Assembly (NCBI GenBank): GCA_965227315.1
Contig: OZ245737.1
Span: 372,001 to 436,000 of the forward strand
Source of the DNA: JANQHS01 sp965227315
Lineage (GTDB): Bacteria > Bacteroidota > Bacteroidia > Cytophagales > CCMP332
DNA: 64,000 bases
Direction of reading: 5' to 3'
The notes under the pieces: model-generated
Told to the model about the DNA's origin: nothing
Databases searched by the model: none
What the model saw: only the letters and a program-made list of their open reading frames with translations
Program-made: the position numbers and the translations under genes
Shown here: positions 1-8,360 of the stretch, in pieces
Position numbering within the stretch: position 1 is the stretch's first letter
Layout: every line of letters begins with the position of its first letter

Positions 1-1
1 C

Positions 2-478
2 GTTACCTATGTGCCAAACGGGAAGATCGCCGATTCGATCATTGAGAATTATGGTCTTCGGGCCTATCGTAGGATGAATATCAAAATCGGGCTTACCTAT
101 GATACTCCGCCTGAGCTCGTTCAGGCATTTGTTCAAGGATTGGAAAAAATGGTCATGGAGCATCCCAGTACCTGGAAGGATAAGAAGGAGATCCATTTCA
201 ATAACCTGGGCGAATCTTCCCTGGTGATCATGTTCTATATCTTTTTCCAGGTACCAAACTGGCATGAGGAATTGAATGCGCGGCATGACGTATTGCTCAA
301 GATCATGAAGCTGGCCAAGGCTCTAGGGGTGAGTTTTGCCTTCCCAACTCAAACACTGCACATTCAGGACTTGCCCGGCCAAGCATCCCTCAACCCGAGC
401 TACGACACCGACCCGGCCAGCATTAACCAAAGATTAGATTCATTTTTTAAAGAAAGTAACAATGAAGATCGGAACTAA
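2..478 (+). CDS. MscS-family mechanosensitive channel, C-terminal part (5' truncated by window edge)
   Basis: This is the C-terminal end of a small-conductance mechanosensitive channel, an inner-membrane pore that opens under osmotic downshock. The frame is open from base 2, so the transmembrane part lies outside the window. It begins with VTYVPNGKIAD, the stretch linking the MscS beta domain to its C-terminal alpha/beta domain (family knowledge), and continues with a mixed alpha/beta region of about 100 residues. The last 30 residues are polar and probably disordered. The stop overlaps the next start by 17 bases, so the two genes are probably co-transcribed. A GTG at position 11 is an internal valine, not a start. 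The family call is firm; the subfamily cannot be judged. Confidence 0.85.
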   Translation, partial: VTYVPNGKIADSIIENYGLRAYRRMNIKIGLTYDTPPELVQAFVQGLEKMVMEHPSTWKDKKEIHFNNLGESSLVIMFYIFFQVPNWHEELNARHDVLLKIMKLAKALGVSFAFPTQTLHIQDLPGQASLNPSYDTDPASINQRLDSFFKESNNEDRN

Positions 479-1601
479 GGCGATCCATGCGGGAGTACAT
501 CCCGACCCTACAACCGGTGCTGTCATGACACCGATATATCAGACGACAACTTATGCTCAGAAAACCCCCGGAGATCATAAGGGGTACGAGTATTCCCGGA
601 CCCACAACCCAACAAGGGATGCTTTGGAGAAGAATCTGGCTGCATTGGAAAACGGAAAACATGGGTTGGCATTCAGCTCCGGAATGGCTGCAACCGATGC
701 CATTGCCAAACTATTGGAGCCAGGAGACGAGGTGATCTCAACGAATGATCTTTATGGCGGCACCTACAGGATCTTTACCAAGGTTTACCAGCCGCTGGGT
801 ATCAAATTTCGGTTCGTTGACATGGATAACCTTGAGGAGATATCTTCAGCAATTAGTTCAAAAACCAAAATGATATGGGTTGAAACACCGACGAACCCCC
901 TTCTCAAGGTTGTCGATATCAGATCCGTTACTGAACTGGCAAGACAACATGGGATACTGGTGGTTGTTGACAACACGTTTGCCACACCATATCTTCAAAA
1001 CCCCCTGGACATGGGAGCCGATATGGTGCTTCATTCCGTTACCAAATATCTTGGAGGTCATTCCGATGTGGTCATGGGCGCCATAGTCGTCAAGGACGAT
1101 GAATTGGCCGAAAGGCTTTCATTCCTACAAAATTCGTGTGGAGGCATCCCCTCTCCAAATGATTGCTTTCTGGTGCTTCGTGGGATAAAGACACTTCATC
1201 TTCGATTGGAAAGACATTGTCAAAACGCGACGAAGGTGGCCAAATTCTTAAAGGATCATTCCAAGGTAGATCGCGTGATCTATCCGGGGTTTGAAGAGCA
1301 TCCGGGGCATGAGATCGCCAAACGGCAAATGAGAGGATTTGGGGGAATGGTGTCATTCGTTCTCAAGGATGAATCTCAGGAATCTGTCTTCTCCGTGTTG
1401 GAACGATTAAAGCTATTCACCCTGGCGGAATCCCTCGGCGGAGTGGAATCTCTTGCCGGTCACCCATCGACCATGACCCATGCATCGATTCCCAAAGAAG
1501 AAAGGGAAAAAGCCGGTCTGCCCGACAGCCTGATCAGACTCAGTGTGGGTATTGAAGATATCGATGATCTGATCGCCGACCTGAATCAAGCCCTGGGATA
1601 G
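462..1601 (+). CDS. Cystathionine gamma-synthase / gamma-lyase (PLP-dependent Cys/Met metabolism enzyme)
   Basis: This is a cytosolic PLP enzyme of 379 residues, the usual family length. It acts in transsulfuration between cysteine and homocysteine. Visible motifs are the YSRTHNPTR substrate/PLP region near residue 44, the SSGMAA phosphate-binding loop near 72, and the signature DNTFATPYLQNP followed by HSVTKYLGGHSD, with Lys195 as the PLP Schiff-base lysine. The C-terminal SLGGVESLAGHP block is also typical. Sequence alone does not separate the synthase (MetB) from the lyase (MctB/CGL) or from homocysteine synthase-like members, so no symbol is given. The start ATG lies inside the end of the MscS gene, and recQ follows after 3 bases. 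Confidence 0.92.
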   Translation: MKIGTKAIHAGVHPDPTTGAVMTPIYQTTTYAQKTPGDHKGYEYSRTHNPTRDALEKNLAALENGKHGLAFSSGMAATDAIAKLLEPGDEVISTNDLYGGTYRIFTKVYQPLGIKFRFVDMDNLEEISSAISSKTKMIWVETPTNPLLKVVDIRSVTELARQHGILVVVDNTFATPYLQNPLDMGADMVLHSVTKYLGGHSDVVMGAIVVKDDELAERLSFLQNSCGGIPSPNDCFLVLRGIKTLHLRLERHCQNATKVAKFLKDHSKVDRVIYPGFEEHPGHEIAKRQMRGFGGMVSFVLKDESQESVFSVLERLKLFTLAESLGGVESLAGHPSTMTHASIPKEEREKAGLPDSLIRLSVGIEDIDDLIADLNQALG

Positions 1602-1604
1602 GAC

Positions 1605-3530
1605 TTGGATGAGCTCAGGTCCATCCTAAACAATTATTGGGGATACCCCGAATTCCAGGGGAAGCAAAGGGAGATCATTGACTCCATCCTTGAAAACAAG
1701 GATACCTTGGCAATTATGCCTACCGGAGGAGGAAAAAGCATCTGTTTCCAGGTCCCGGCGATTTACATGGGCAAAACCTGTCTGGTAATCTCTCCGCTTA
1801 TTGCCCTGATGAAAGATCAGGTTGATGCCCTTATCTCAAGGGGCATCAAAGCCTCCACTGTTTTTTCCGGAATGAATGCAAGAGAAATCGATATTTCCCT
1901 GGATAACGCCATCCATAATCCACCAAACCTCTTGTATGTCTCTCCTGAAAGGCTGCAAAATCACCTTTTCAGGGAAAGATTAAAACAAATGGAAATCGGA
2001 CTGGTAGCCGTTGATGAAGCACATTGCATTTCTCAATGGGGACATGATTTCAGGCCTTCATATCTTCAAATCGCTGAAATACGTGATCTGATGCAGGAAA
2101 GGGTCCCTATGATAGCCCTCACTGCTTCTGCTACTCCGAGGGTTCAGAATGATATTCTGAGATATCTGGACCTGTCAAATCCAAACCTGATCAAGACCTC
2201 TGCCAAAAGAAAAAACCTCAGTCTCAGCTGTTACCGGGAATCTGATAAAATGGGAAGAGTCATCAAAGCACTTCAGAATGTTCCGGGCAGCACGCTCATT
2301 TATGTTCGAAACAGGAGAAAGACCAAAGAATTGGCCAATGACCTGAATTCTATGGGCTTTTCAAGTACATACTTTCATGCCGGTCTGGCTAGAGAAACCA
2401 AATTCAAACATCAGGAGAACTGGAAATCCGGAAAAACCAGGATCATGGTATGCACCAATGCATTTGGAATGGGCATTGATAAATCTGACGTGAGGCTGGT
2501 TATCCACTACGATCTTCCCGATTCGATCGAGGCCTACTATCAGGAAGTCGGAAGAGCAGGAAGAGATGGAAAGCTGGCCTTTGGGCTGCTTGTATATAAT
2601 GAGCCAGATATTGATTCAATAAATGAATTAAGTGAGGCTAAATATCCTGATCTAGAATTTGTTATAAAGTGTTATAATGCAATAGGAAACCATTATAAAC
2701 TCGCCCTGGGGAGTGGGGAATCTCAGGTTTTCGATTTTCCGATAGAGAAGGTTTGCCATTCTTTTGATCTGAACGCCCTTGAGTTGATCAGGGCCATCAG
2801 CTTATTGGAAAAAATGGATTTTCTCTCCTACCTCATCAGTCAGAATTGGTCTTCAACAGTTCATATCCTGCTTGACCCGAAGGAGCTGTACCGGTTTCAG
2901 GTCGAAAATCGGGAAGATGAGCCCTTGATCAAATCCCTGCTTAGGAATTATGGCGGTGAGCTGTACTCCCAATATGTATCGGTTGATGAAGATCGGCTCT
3001 CAAAGATCTCCGGCATCGGGCTTGAAGAAATCAAGACAAGGCTTAAAGCACTCAGAAAACGGAAAATACTGGATTATCATCAATCAAAGGCCGGCCCCAA
3101 GCTTATATTTCAGGTAGGAAGATCCGGTGATTCATCTTTGAAAGAAGCCTACAGGAATATCATTCAAAAGGAAAAGGAAGCCTTTAATGAAAGATCAGCT
3201 GCCGCTCTGAACTTTTACGAGGAAGAAAGTAAGTGTCGAATGAACCAAATACAGTCCTATTTTGGTGAGAGCCCTGATATTCCTTGTGGAAAATGTGACA
3301 ACTGCATCAAGCAAAACAAGAAGGGAGAGCATTCCAAGGAATTGGAAAATGCAATGGAAGAACTGAAAACCCTCCTTTCCACAAAAGAAACCGTAACAAT
3401 GGAGGAAATTACACGTACTGCATCAAAAAGGTCCGAAAGTATCATCCTTGAAGCCTTGAGGCTCTATTTAAACAGCGGCCATGTGGGAAAAAACGGGGAT
3501 GGTCATTTTTATTTGACGGGCAAAAACTAA
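1605..3530 (+). CDS. recQ: RecQ-family ATP-dependent DNA helicase with displaced zinc cluster
   Basis: This 641-residue 3'-5' SF2 DNA helicase acts in recombination and replication-fork repair. Walker A is MPTGGGKS (about residues 38-45), the DEAH box is VDEAHCISQWGHDFRPSY with the RecQ aromatic loop, and motif VI is YYQEVGRAGRDG. The zinc cluster Cys544-x16-Cys561-x2-Cys564-x2-Cys567 has the same spacing as in E. coli RecQ. It lies about 165 residues later, after a winged-helix-like stretch, and there is no HRDC domain. The start is TTG, three bases after the preceding stop; no ATG is available nearby. This looks like the variant RecQ common in Bacteroidota, so a second, canonical RecQ may exist elsewhere. 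Confidence 0.92.
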   Translation: MDELRSILNNYWGYPEFQGKQREIIDSILENKDTLAIMPTGGGKSICFQVPAIYMGKTCLVISPLIALMKDQVDALISRGIKASTVFSGMNAREIDISLDNAIHNPPNLLYVSPERLQNHLFRERLKQMEIGLVAVDEAHCISQWGHDFRPSYLQIAEIRDLMQERVPMIALTASATPRVQNDILRYLDLSNPNLIKTSAKRKNLSLSCYRESDKMGRVIKALQNVPGSTLIYVRNRRKTKELANDLNSMGFSSTYFHAGLARETKFKHQENWKSGKTRIMVCTNAFGMGIDKSDVRLVIHYDLPDSIEAYYQEVGRAGRDGKLAFGLLVYNEPDIDSINELSEAKYPDLEFVIKCYNAIGNHYKLALGSGESQVFDFPIEKVCHSFDLNALELIRAISLLEKMDFLSYLISQNWSSTVHILLDPKELYRFQVENREDEPLIKSLLRNYGGELYSQYVSVDEDRLSKISGIGLEEIKTRLKALRKRKILDYHQSKAGPKLIFQVGRSGDSSLKEAYRNIIQKEKEAFNERSAAALNFYEEESKCRMNQIQSYFGESPDIPCGKCDNCIKQNKKGEHSKELENAMEELKTLLSTKETVTMEEITRTASKRSESIILEALRLYLNSGHVGKNGDGHFYLTGKN

Positions 3531-3602
3531 ATTTGGCCTACAATTTGATTCTTTCGAAGAATTGGGAATTTATTTACATATTTAGGCGTCATTTCACCTG
3601 GA

Positions 3603-4208
3603 TTGGGTAAGAGAATCGACCATATAAAAACCATTGGTATCCGGCTTGTACTGGGATTCTTAGTCCCGGTTGCCCTTGCCCTTACAACCTCTTCATTTTG
3701 GCTGCTCCCGGTCCCTCCCTCACCTGCTGCCGATTTTGCGGATGCAGAAGAAAACGAGACGAACTTTAAATTTAAGAGCCTTTATTGCTGGAAATTCATC
3801 AAATACATAGAGTGGCCCAGCAGTTATCACCAGGGCTCGTTTGAGATTGGCGTTTTGGGAGACAGTCCAATCCAAAAATATTTCGAAGAGTGGCAGGTAG
3901 GTAGAAAAGTGAACTTGCAGGATATAGTGGTGAAGAAGTATTCATCGGCATCCTCCGTGGATAAACCGCATATCCTGTATATACCAAGTTCGAGAAGTAA
4001 AGACATTTCTTCAGCCCTGAAAAATTTGCAGGGCAAGAGCACCTTGGTGATCACCGAAAAAGACGGTCTGGCGAATCAGGGTTCCATGATCAATTTTATT
4101 GTGGTAAACAGCCGGGTCCGATTCGAGATCAACAAGGGTAACGCTGAAAAATTTGACCTATTGGTGAGTTCTTCTTTGTTGGAATTAAGCACACGGGTCT
4201 ACGAATAA
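3603..4208 (+). CDS. YfiR-like (DUF4154) secreted/periplasmic protein
   Basis: This 201-residue protein has a hydrophobic N-terminal segment (about residues 10-35), so it is exported or anchored. The body matches the YfiR/DUF4154 pattern: FKSLYCWKFIKYIEWP near residue 57, GVLGDSP, then ILYIPSS and the late LVITEKDGLA / INFIVVNSRVRFEIN blocks. In Pseudomonas, YfiR is a periplasmic repressor of the diguanylate cyclase YfiN. No cyclase is present here. The start is TTG at 3603; a stop lies upstream and no ATG is close. Its stop overlaps the ATG of the TPR gene (taATG), indicating translational coupling. I infer that it feeds an envelope signal into the phosphatase encoded two genes downstream. 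Confidence 0.8.
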   Translation: MGKRIDHIKTIGIRLVLGFLVPVALALTTSSFWLLPVPPSPAADFADAEENETNFKFKSLYCWKFIKYIEWPSSYHQGSFEIGVLGDSPIQKYFEEWQVGRKVNLQDIVVKKYSSASSVDKPHILYIPSSRSKDISSALKNLQGKSTLVITEKDGLANQGSMINFIVVNSRVRFEINKGNAEKFDLLVSSSLLELSTRVYE

Positions 4209-5389
4209 TGAAAAGGCTAATAACCATATTGTCCCTTTTCATCCTGATGGCATCAGGGATGGCCTTCGGTCAAAGCAGTCACATGACTGAAGCGATTGAG
4301 GCTTATGAAGCAGGAAACATCCAAGGTGCTATGGATGGTATAGACAAAGCCATTTTGAATGAGAATGCTCAAAAAATACCGGAAACATGGTATTACAGAG
4401 GATTCTTCTATCTGGATTATTACAAAAAGGCTGAAAAGGGCAAGATCGATGCACCCTCAAGGGCTATAGCGCAGAAAAGCTGTGAAAAATGTGTAGAACT
4501 CGATAACACCGCTTCCAGGGAATGGGCTATCGAGTGCGAGAAATTGTTATCGCAAATTGCCAAGTACCATTATAATGACGGAGCTTTGGCCTATAACAAC
4601 CAGGATTACAGAAGTGCCTATCATGAATTCCTGCAGTACATTGAAATGACCAAGGCATATGAACCCGGTGCCCTGAATGCCGGTGTTTACGGTTCAATAG
4701 GCATTGCTGCCTATCGCATTGACGAGCCGCTCCAGGCGGTCAAATTCCTTGAGGATGCCAGGTTATCCGGTGATCATAGCTATACAACCTACTACTGGCT
4801 TGCCAGTGCATACTGGGCTACAGGAGAAAGGAACAGGGCATTCATAGTGCTGGCGGAAGGAGAAAGGAAGAACCCAGATCAAGTCAAACTGATCGAACTC
4901 CACTTACAATATTTGAGGGAAGATGGTGATATGACAGATGCAGAGCAGCTATTGCTCAAAGCGATCGAACTCGATCCTGACAACATCGATTATCTGATAC
5001 TATTGGCGATCCAATACGAGCAATTTGCTGATACTTTTAAAGGAGAGCCTAAGTTTGAGTTTTACATTGAGAAGGCAAGGCAGTATTATGCAAGGGTCAT
5101 TGAGCTTGATCCAAACAACCTACAGGCTAACTACAATCTTGGGCTTCTTTATTATAACCACGGTGTTACAATCGCAAATAACCTGGATCTTGAGGCGGAC
5201 ATCCTGACCATTTACGAAACACAGGATCAGGTCACCGAGCTATTCAACAAAGCCCTTCCCTACATGCAAAAATCCTATCAACTGGATTCAAAAAGGAAGG
5301 ATACTTTGATCGCCCTGCAAAATATTTACACCGCCCTGAACGATGACGAGAAGGCCCAGTACTACAAGGACTTATTGGACAGTCTTTAG
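4208..5389 (+). CDS. Secreted TPR-repeat protein
   Basis: The 393-residue protein begins with a clear signal peptide (MKRLITILSLFILMASG..AFGQ). The rest is helical tetratricopeptide repeats, for example around residues 130-160, 205-235, 245-275 and 290-330, with typical motifs such as AIELDPDNIDYLILLA and VIELDPNNLQANYNLGLLYY. TPR arrays are protein-docking scaffolds; no enzymatic motif is visible. The gene starts on the last base of the YfiR-like gene and is followed after 87 bases by the HAMP-PP2C phosphatase, so a periplasmic adaptor between YfiR-like protein and the sensor phosphatase is a reasonable inference. The TPR assignment is firm; the role is inferred. Confidence 0.85.
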   Translation: MKRLITILSLFILMASGMAFGQSSHMTEAIEAYEAGNIQGAMDGIDKAILNENAQKIPETWYYRGFFYLDYYKKAEKGKIDAPSRAIAQKSCEKCVELDNTASREWAIECEKLLSQIAKYHYNDGALAYNNQDYRSAYHEFLQYIEMTKAYEPGALNAGVYGSIGIAAYRIDEPLQAVKFLEDARLSGDHSYTTYYWLASAYWATGERNRAFIVLAEGERKNPDQVKLIELHLQYLREDGDMTDAEQLLLKAIELDPDNIDYLILLAIQYEQFADTFKGEPKFEFYIEKARQYYARVIELDPNNLQANYNLGLLYYNHGVTIANNLDLEADILTIYETQDQVTELFNKALPYMQKSYQLDSKRKDTLIALQNIYTALNDDEKAQYYKDLLDSL

Positions 5390-5476
5390 GCCGTAATTTT
5401 TTAATTCTCCATTCTAAATCAATCGAATTGGTTATTATTGCTGACGAGCAGAATTGGTGCATTTTTCCGGGATTAA

Positions 5477-7294
5477 ATGAAAATTAGGCTAACCGTAGGA
5501 AAGAGAATTGGCGGGGGATTTGGGCTCTTGATCTTCCTTACCCTTGTCAATTTTATTTACACCCTCAAAACCGTTAACGAAAGCTCTGAGATCAATAAGC
5601 AGATCACGGAGGTTTACAATCCTTCGGTTGACAAACTTGAGGATCTGAACCTTCTTGTTGTCAGATCAAAGCTTTTGATCAAGGATTGGCTTGTGCAGCA
5701 AAAATCTGCCGATCCGAGTAAGAGAATGCTTCCCAATCTCATCGACGAGCAATACCCCGCTCTTGAACTTGAACTCCAGGCCCTATCCAAGAACTGGGAT
5801 ATAGACCAAAAAGAAAGGATCGATAAGCTTTTCAGCATGATCCATACTCTTTGGGAGGATCATCGAGAGGTGATGTCCCTGCTTGGGTCGTTTGAGGATT
5901 ATGAAGAACCTATCAACCGGCTTTTTGCCGAAGACCTGGTCCAGGAGGGTCCGATTGAAACACAGACCGATGCGGTTCTGGAGGTCATTGAAGAGCTCTC
6001 CCTTGTTCAAAGAAAGCAAGCTAAGGATGTAAGCCAGATCATGCTTGACAGCTTCGCCACGCTGGTGAATATCGTGAGCTCATCCGGCGTATTCCTGATC
6101 CTGATCGGACTGATTATTGCCTTCTTTACTGTTAGGTCGATCGTAAGACCCGTTTACACACTAAGAGACATGCTGAATTCACTTGGAAAAGGAATTCTAC
6201 CAGAGGAAAAGATCGATACACCGTCCGATGAGATCGGTGAAATGGGATTGGCCATGAACCAGTTGGTTGACGGGTTAAAAGAAACCATCGAATTTTCAAG
6301 GCAGGTCGGTATGGGAAACTTTCATGCCCCCTATACCCCACTTTCTGACAAGGATACCCTCGGACATGCATTGTTAAAGATGAGAGACGAGCTCTATGAA
6401 CTCAAGGAAAATCTGGAGGAGCTTGTGAAGGAAAGAACCGAAGAGGTCGTCCAACAAAAGGAAAAGGTAGAGAAGCAGTCAAAGGAGATCGAAGCCAAAA
6501 ATGACAAGCTTGAAGAACTTTATGATAAGCTGACCGATAGTATCCACTATGCAAAGAGGATTCAGCAATCCATTCTTCCGCCTTATGAAGAGTTAAAACA
6601 TCATTTTGCTGATTCCTTCATCTTTTACCGACCAAAGGATATTGTCAGTGGAGACTTTTACTGGATGGACCAGCAAAACGGCAATGTTTTGATCGCTGCC
6701 GTGGATTGTACCGGCCATGGGGTTCCAGGTGCGTTTATGTCCATTGTTGGATACAACAACCTGAATCTGGCATTGGCAGAGACCCCGTCTGGTAACTCCG
6801 GTGAGATATTGAACCATTTGAATGCCAATGTAAAGGCAGCTTTAAAGCAAACCACTGATGGCACCACGGCCAAGGATGGAATGGACGTGGCATTATGTAA
6901 TTTCGATTTCAAGAAAATGAAAGTTGACTTCTCCGGTGCCTATAACCCTCTCTATAGAATCAGAGATGGTGAATTGGAGATTGTCAAGGGGGATAAATTC
7001 CCTATTGGGATCCACATCCTGAAAACAGGGGATGAAGAATTCCAAAACCATCAAATGGATATAAAGTCCGGAGATGTTTACTATATTTTCTCTGACGGTT
7101 ATGCCGATCAATTTGGTGGGCCGAATGGGAAGAAATTTATGTACCGCCGTTTCAGGAATATGCTGATGGAAAACCATACAAAGCCTATGGACGAACAGCA
7201 AGCGATCCTGGAAGAAACAATTGAAGCCTGGATGGATGAAAGCGAACAGGAGCAATTGGATGATATTTTGGTTATAGGGGTCAGAATTCCTTAG
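5477..7294 (+). CDS. Membrane sensor PP2C-type (SpoIIE) serine/threonine phosphatase with HAMP domain, SiaA-like
   Basis: The order of parts in 605 residues is: TM1 (about 11-29), an extracytoplasmic helical sensor (30-197), TM2 (199-219), HAMP (220-275), a long coiled coil (305-355), and a SpoIIE/PP2C phosphatase (about 365-605). Metal-binding aspartates are visible in SGDFYWMD (Asp393) and AAVDCTGHGVPG (Asp410), with a late FSDGYADQFGG block. The architecture equals SiaA of Pseudomonas, which dephosphorylates SiaC. The genes downstream encode SiaB-like and SiaC-like proteins, so the same partner switch is expected here. It probably responds to a periplasmic signal, perhaps through the preceding YfiR-like and TPR proteins. 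It is predicted to act at the inner membrane. Confidence 0.9.
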   Translation: MKIRLTVGKRIGGGFGLLIFLTLVNFIYTLKTVNESSEINKQITEVYNPSVDKLEDLNLLVVRSKLLIKDWLVQQKSADPSKRMLPNLIDEQYPALELELQALSKNWDIDQKERIDKLFSMIHTLWEDHREVMSLLGSFEDYEEPINRLFAEDLVQEGPIETQTDAVLEVIEELSLVQRKQAKDVSQIMLDSFATLVNIVSSSGVFLILIGLIIAFFTVRSIVRPVYTLRDMLNSLGKGILPEEKIDTPSDEIGEMGLAMNQLVDGLKETIEFSRQVGMGNFHAPYTPLSDKDTLGHALLKMRDELYELKENLEELVKERTEEVVQQKEKVEKQSKEIEAKNDKLEELYDKLTDSIHYAKRIQQSILPPYEELKHHFADSFIFYRPKDIVSGDFYWMDQQNGNVLIAAVDCTGHGVPGAFMSIVGYNNLNLALAETPSGNSGEILNHLNANVKAALKQTTDGTTAKDGMDVALCNFDFKKMKVDFSGAYNPLYRIRDGELEIVKGDKFPIGIHILKTGDEEFQNHQMDIKSGDVYYIFSDGYADQFGGPNGKKFMYRRFRNMLMENHTKPMDEQQAILEETIEAWMDESEQEQLDDILVIGVRIP

Positions 7295-7298
7295 CGAA

Positions 7299-7328
7299 TT
7301 TGTTTTCATCAAATGATGATTAAATTTG
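7299..7328 (+). promoter_or_regulatory. Predicted sigma(ABfr)-type promoter of the siaB-siaC operon
   Basis: TTTG at 7299-7302 and TAAATTTG at 7321-7328 are separated by 18 bases. This matches the Bacteroidota vegetative consensus (TTTG, 19-21 bases, TAnnTTTG). It sits just after the phosphatase stop, so siaB-siaC and the membrane protein gene can be transcribed apart from the sensor. The predicted start point lies near 7334, giving a leader of about 60 bases that carries a tiny open frame. Confidence 0.55.
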
Positions 7329-7355
7329 AACCCCTAAAATTTTTAAATCCTAGCT

Positions 7356-7397
7356 ATGGCGCTAAGGAAAAAGTATAGTAGTAGAAAAAGGAAATGA
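7356..7397 (+). CDS. Possible 13-residue basic leader peptide overlapping the siaB start
   Basis: An ATG at 7356 opens a 13-codon frame encoding MALRKKYSSRKRK. Its TGA stop overlaps the siaB ATG in the arrangement ATGA (7394-7397). It lies downstream of the predicted promoter and has no room to encode anything but a leader. The overlap is the classic geometry for translational coupling; the peptide is 7 of 13 basic. It could equally be chance, since the leader is A-rich and lysine/arginine codons are therefore likely. Confidence 0.35.
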   Translation: MALRKKYSSRKRK

Positions 7398-7960
7398 TTG
7401 ACCTTTACGCTTTGTACCAAAGAATGCATGATAATAATATCATGCTCACCTTTAAGGGCGAAGTCACCTTTGATCTTATCGATTCTATCCTTAAGATCAT
7501 GGAAGGCCGCTTAGAGCAACTGGAAGACAACCGTAAGACCAAGAAAAAGGTCTATAACGTTCTTGTTGAATGCCTTCAAAACCTTTGCCACCACATCGAT
7601 TTCTCCGAACCGGGGAAGATTGATCCTGATGATGAGCATGAGTATCTGCGAAAAAGTGCCATTCTGATCATTTTCAGTGATGACGATGCATATCATGTAG
7701 CGACTGGTAATTACATCGAAAACGAAAGTGTGAATAACCTGAATGGTTGGCTTGAAGAGATCAACTCCACCACCAAAGATGAGTTGCGCGCTTTGTATAA
7801 GAGGATCCTGGACAATGAAAAATTTTCCGACAAAGGAGGAGGAGGATTGGGTTTTATCGATATCGCCAGGAAATCAGGTCAGAAGTTGAAGTACAACTTC
7901 CAAAAAATAAACGACCTGTATTCATTTTTTAGTTTCCAAATAAATATTCCAAAGAATTAA
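7394..7960 (+). CDS. siaB: SiaB-family serine/threonine protein kinase (HATPase-type, DUF6272)
   Basis: The 188-residue cytosolic kinase belongs to the GHKL-type family that phosphorylates SiaC. The ATP-binding N box is YNVLVECLQNLCHHID, with Glu59 and Asn63, and the glycine-rich lid is GGGGLGFIDIARKSG near residues 148-158. Its length fits the family. There is no membrane segment. It lies between the PP2C phosphatase and the SiaC-like gene, as in Pseudomonas siaABCD, so kinase and phosphatase oppose each other on the same substrate. It probably shares a message with the two genes after it (gaps of 10 and 3 bases). The start is the only ATG that keeps the N-terminal helix and overlaps a leader stop. 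Confidence 0.88.
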   Translation: MIDLYALYQRMHDNNIMLTFKGEVTFDLIDSILKIMEGRLEQLEDNRKTKKKVYNVLVECLQNLCHHIDFSEPGKIDPDDEHEYLRKSAILIIFSDDDAYHVATGNYIENESVNNLNGWLEEINSTTKDELRALYKRILDNEKFSDKGGGGLGFIDIARKSGQKLKYNFQKINDLYSFFSFQINIPKN

Positions 7961-7970
7961 TTAGTGCAAA

Positions 7971-8357
7971 ATGGATAGTTTAAAAATAACCGGTACAAGT
8001 CATACTCCAGATGTTGATTTCAATGCTGATGATTGTGTACTATCCTTAAAGGGACGTTCAACGCCTGAAAATTCGATTGAATTTTACCGTCCCCTACTGG
8101 AGTGGCTCGACCAATACGGTGAAACAAAGCCCACCAAAAAAACCAATTTGAATATCCGTTTGGAGTACTTCAATACCAGTTCTTCCAAGTGTATCCTTGA
8201 CATTTTCAAAAAAGTCAACGGGCTATACAAAAACGGATTGGAGGTAGTGATCAATTGGTATTATGAGGAGGAGGATGAGGACATGGAAGAAGCCGGGGAA
8301 GATTACAGCGATCTGCTGGATGTTCCCTTTGAAATCATGATGATCGAGGAGGATTAA
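7971..8357 (+). CDS. siaC: SiaC-family regulatory phosphoprotein (DUF1987)
   Basis: This 128-residue, acidic, cytosolic protein has the SiaC hallmark LEYFNTSSSKCILDIFKK (residues 64-81). It contains the phospho-accepting threonine/serine patch, Thr69 to Ser72; the equivalent Thr68 is phosphorylated by SiaB in Pseudomonas. The N-terminal part (SLKITGTSHTPDVDF) and the loop GRSTPENSIEFYRPLLEWL are also typical. The C-terminal tail is very acidic. In the known system, dephosphorylated SiaC binds the coiled-coil stalk of the diguanylate cyclase SiaD. The gene three bases downstream encodes a protein with a comparable stalk but no cyclase, so the output here should differ. Confidence 0.9.
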   Translation: MDSLKITGTSHTPDVDFNADDCVLSLKGRSTPENSIEFYRPLLEWLDQYGETKPTKKTNLNIRLEYFNTSSSKCILDIFKKVNGLYKNGLEVVINWYYEEEDEDMEEAGEDYSDLLDVPFEIMMIEED

Positions 8358-8360
8358 GAA

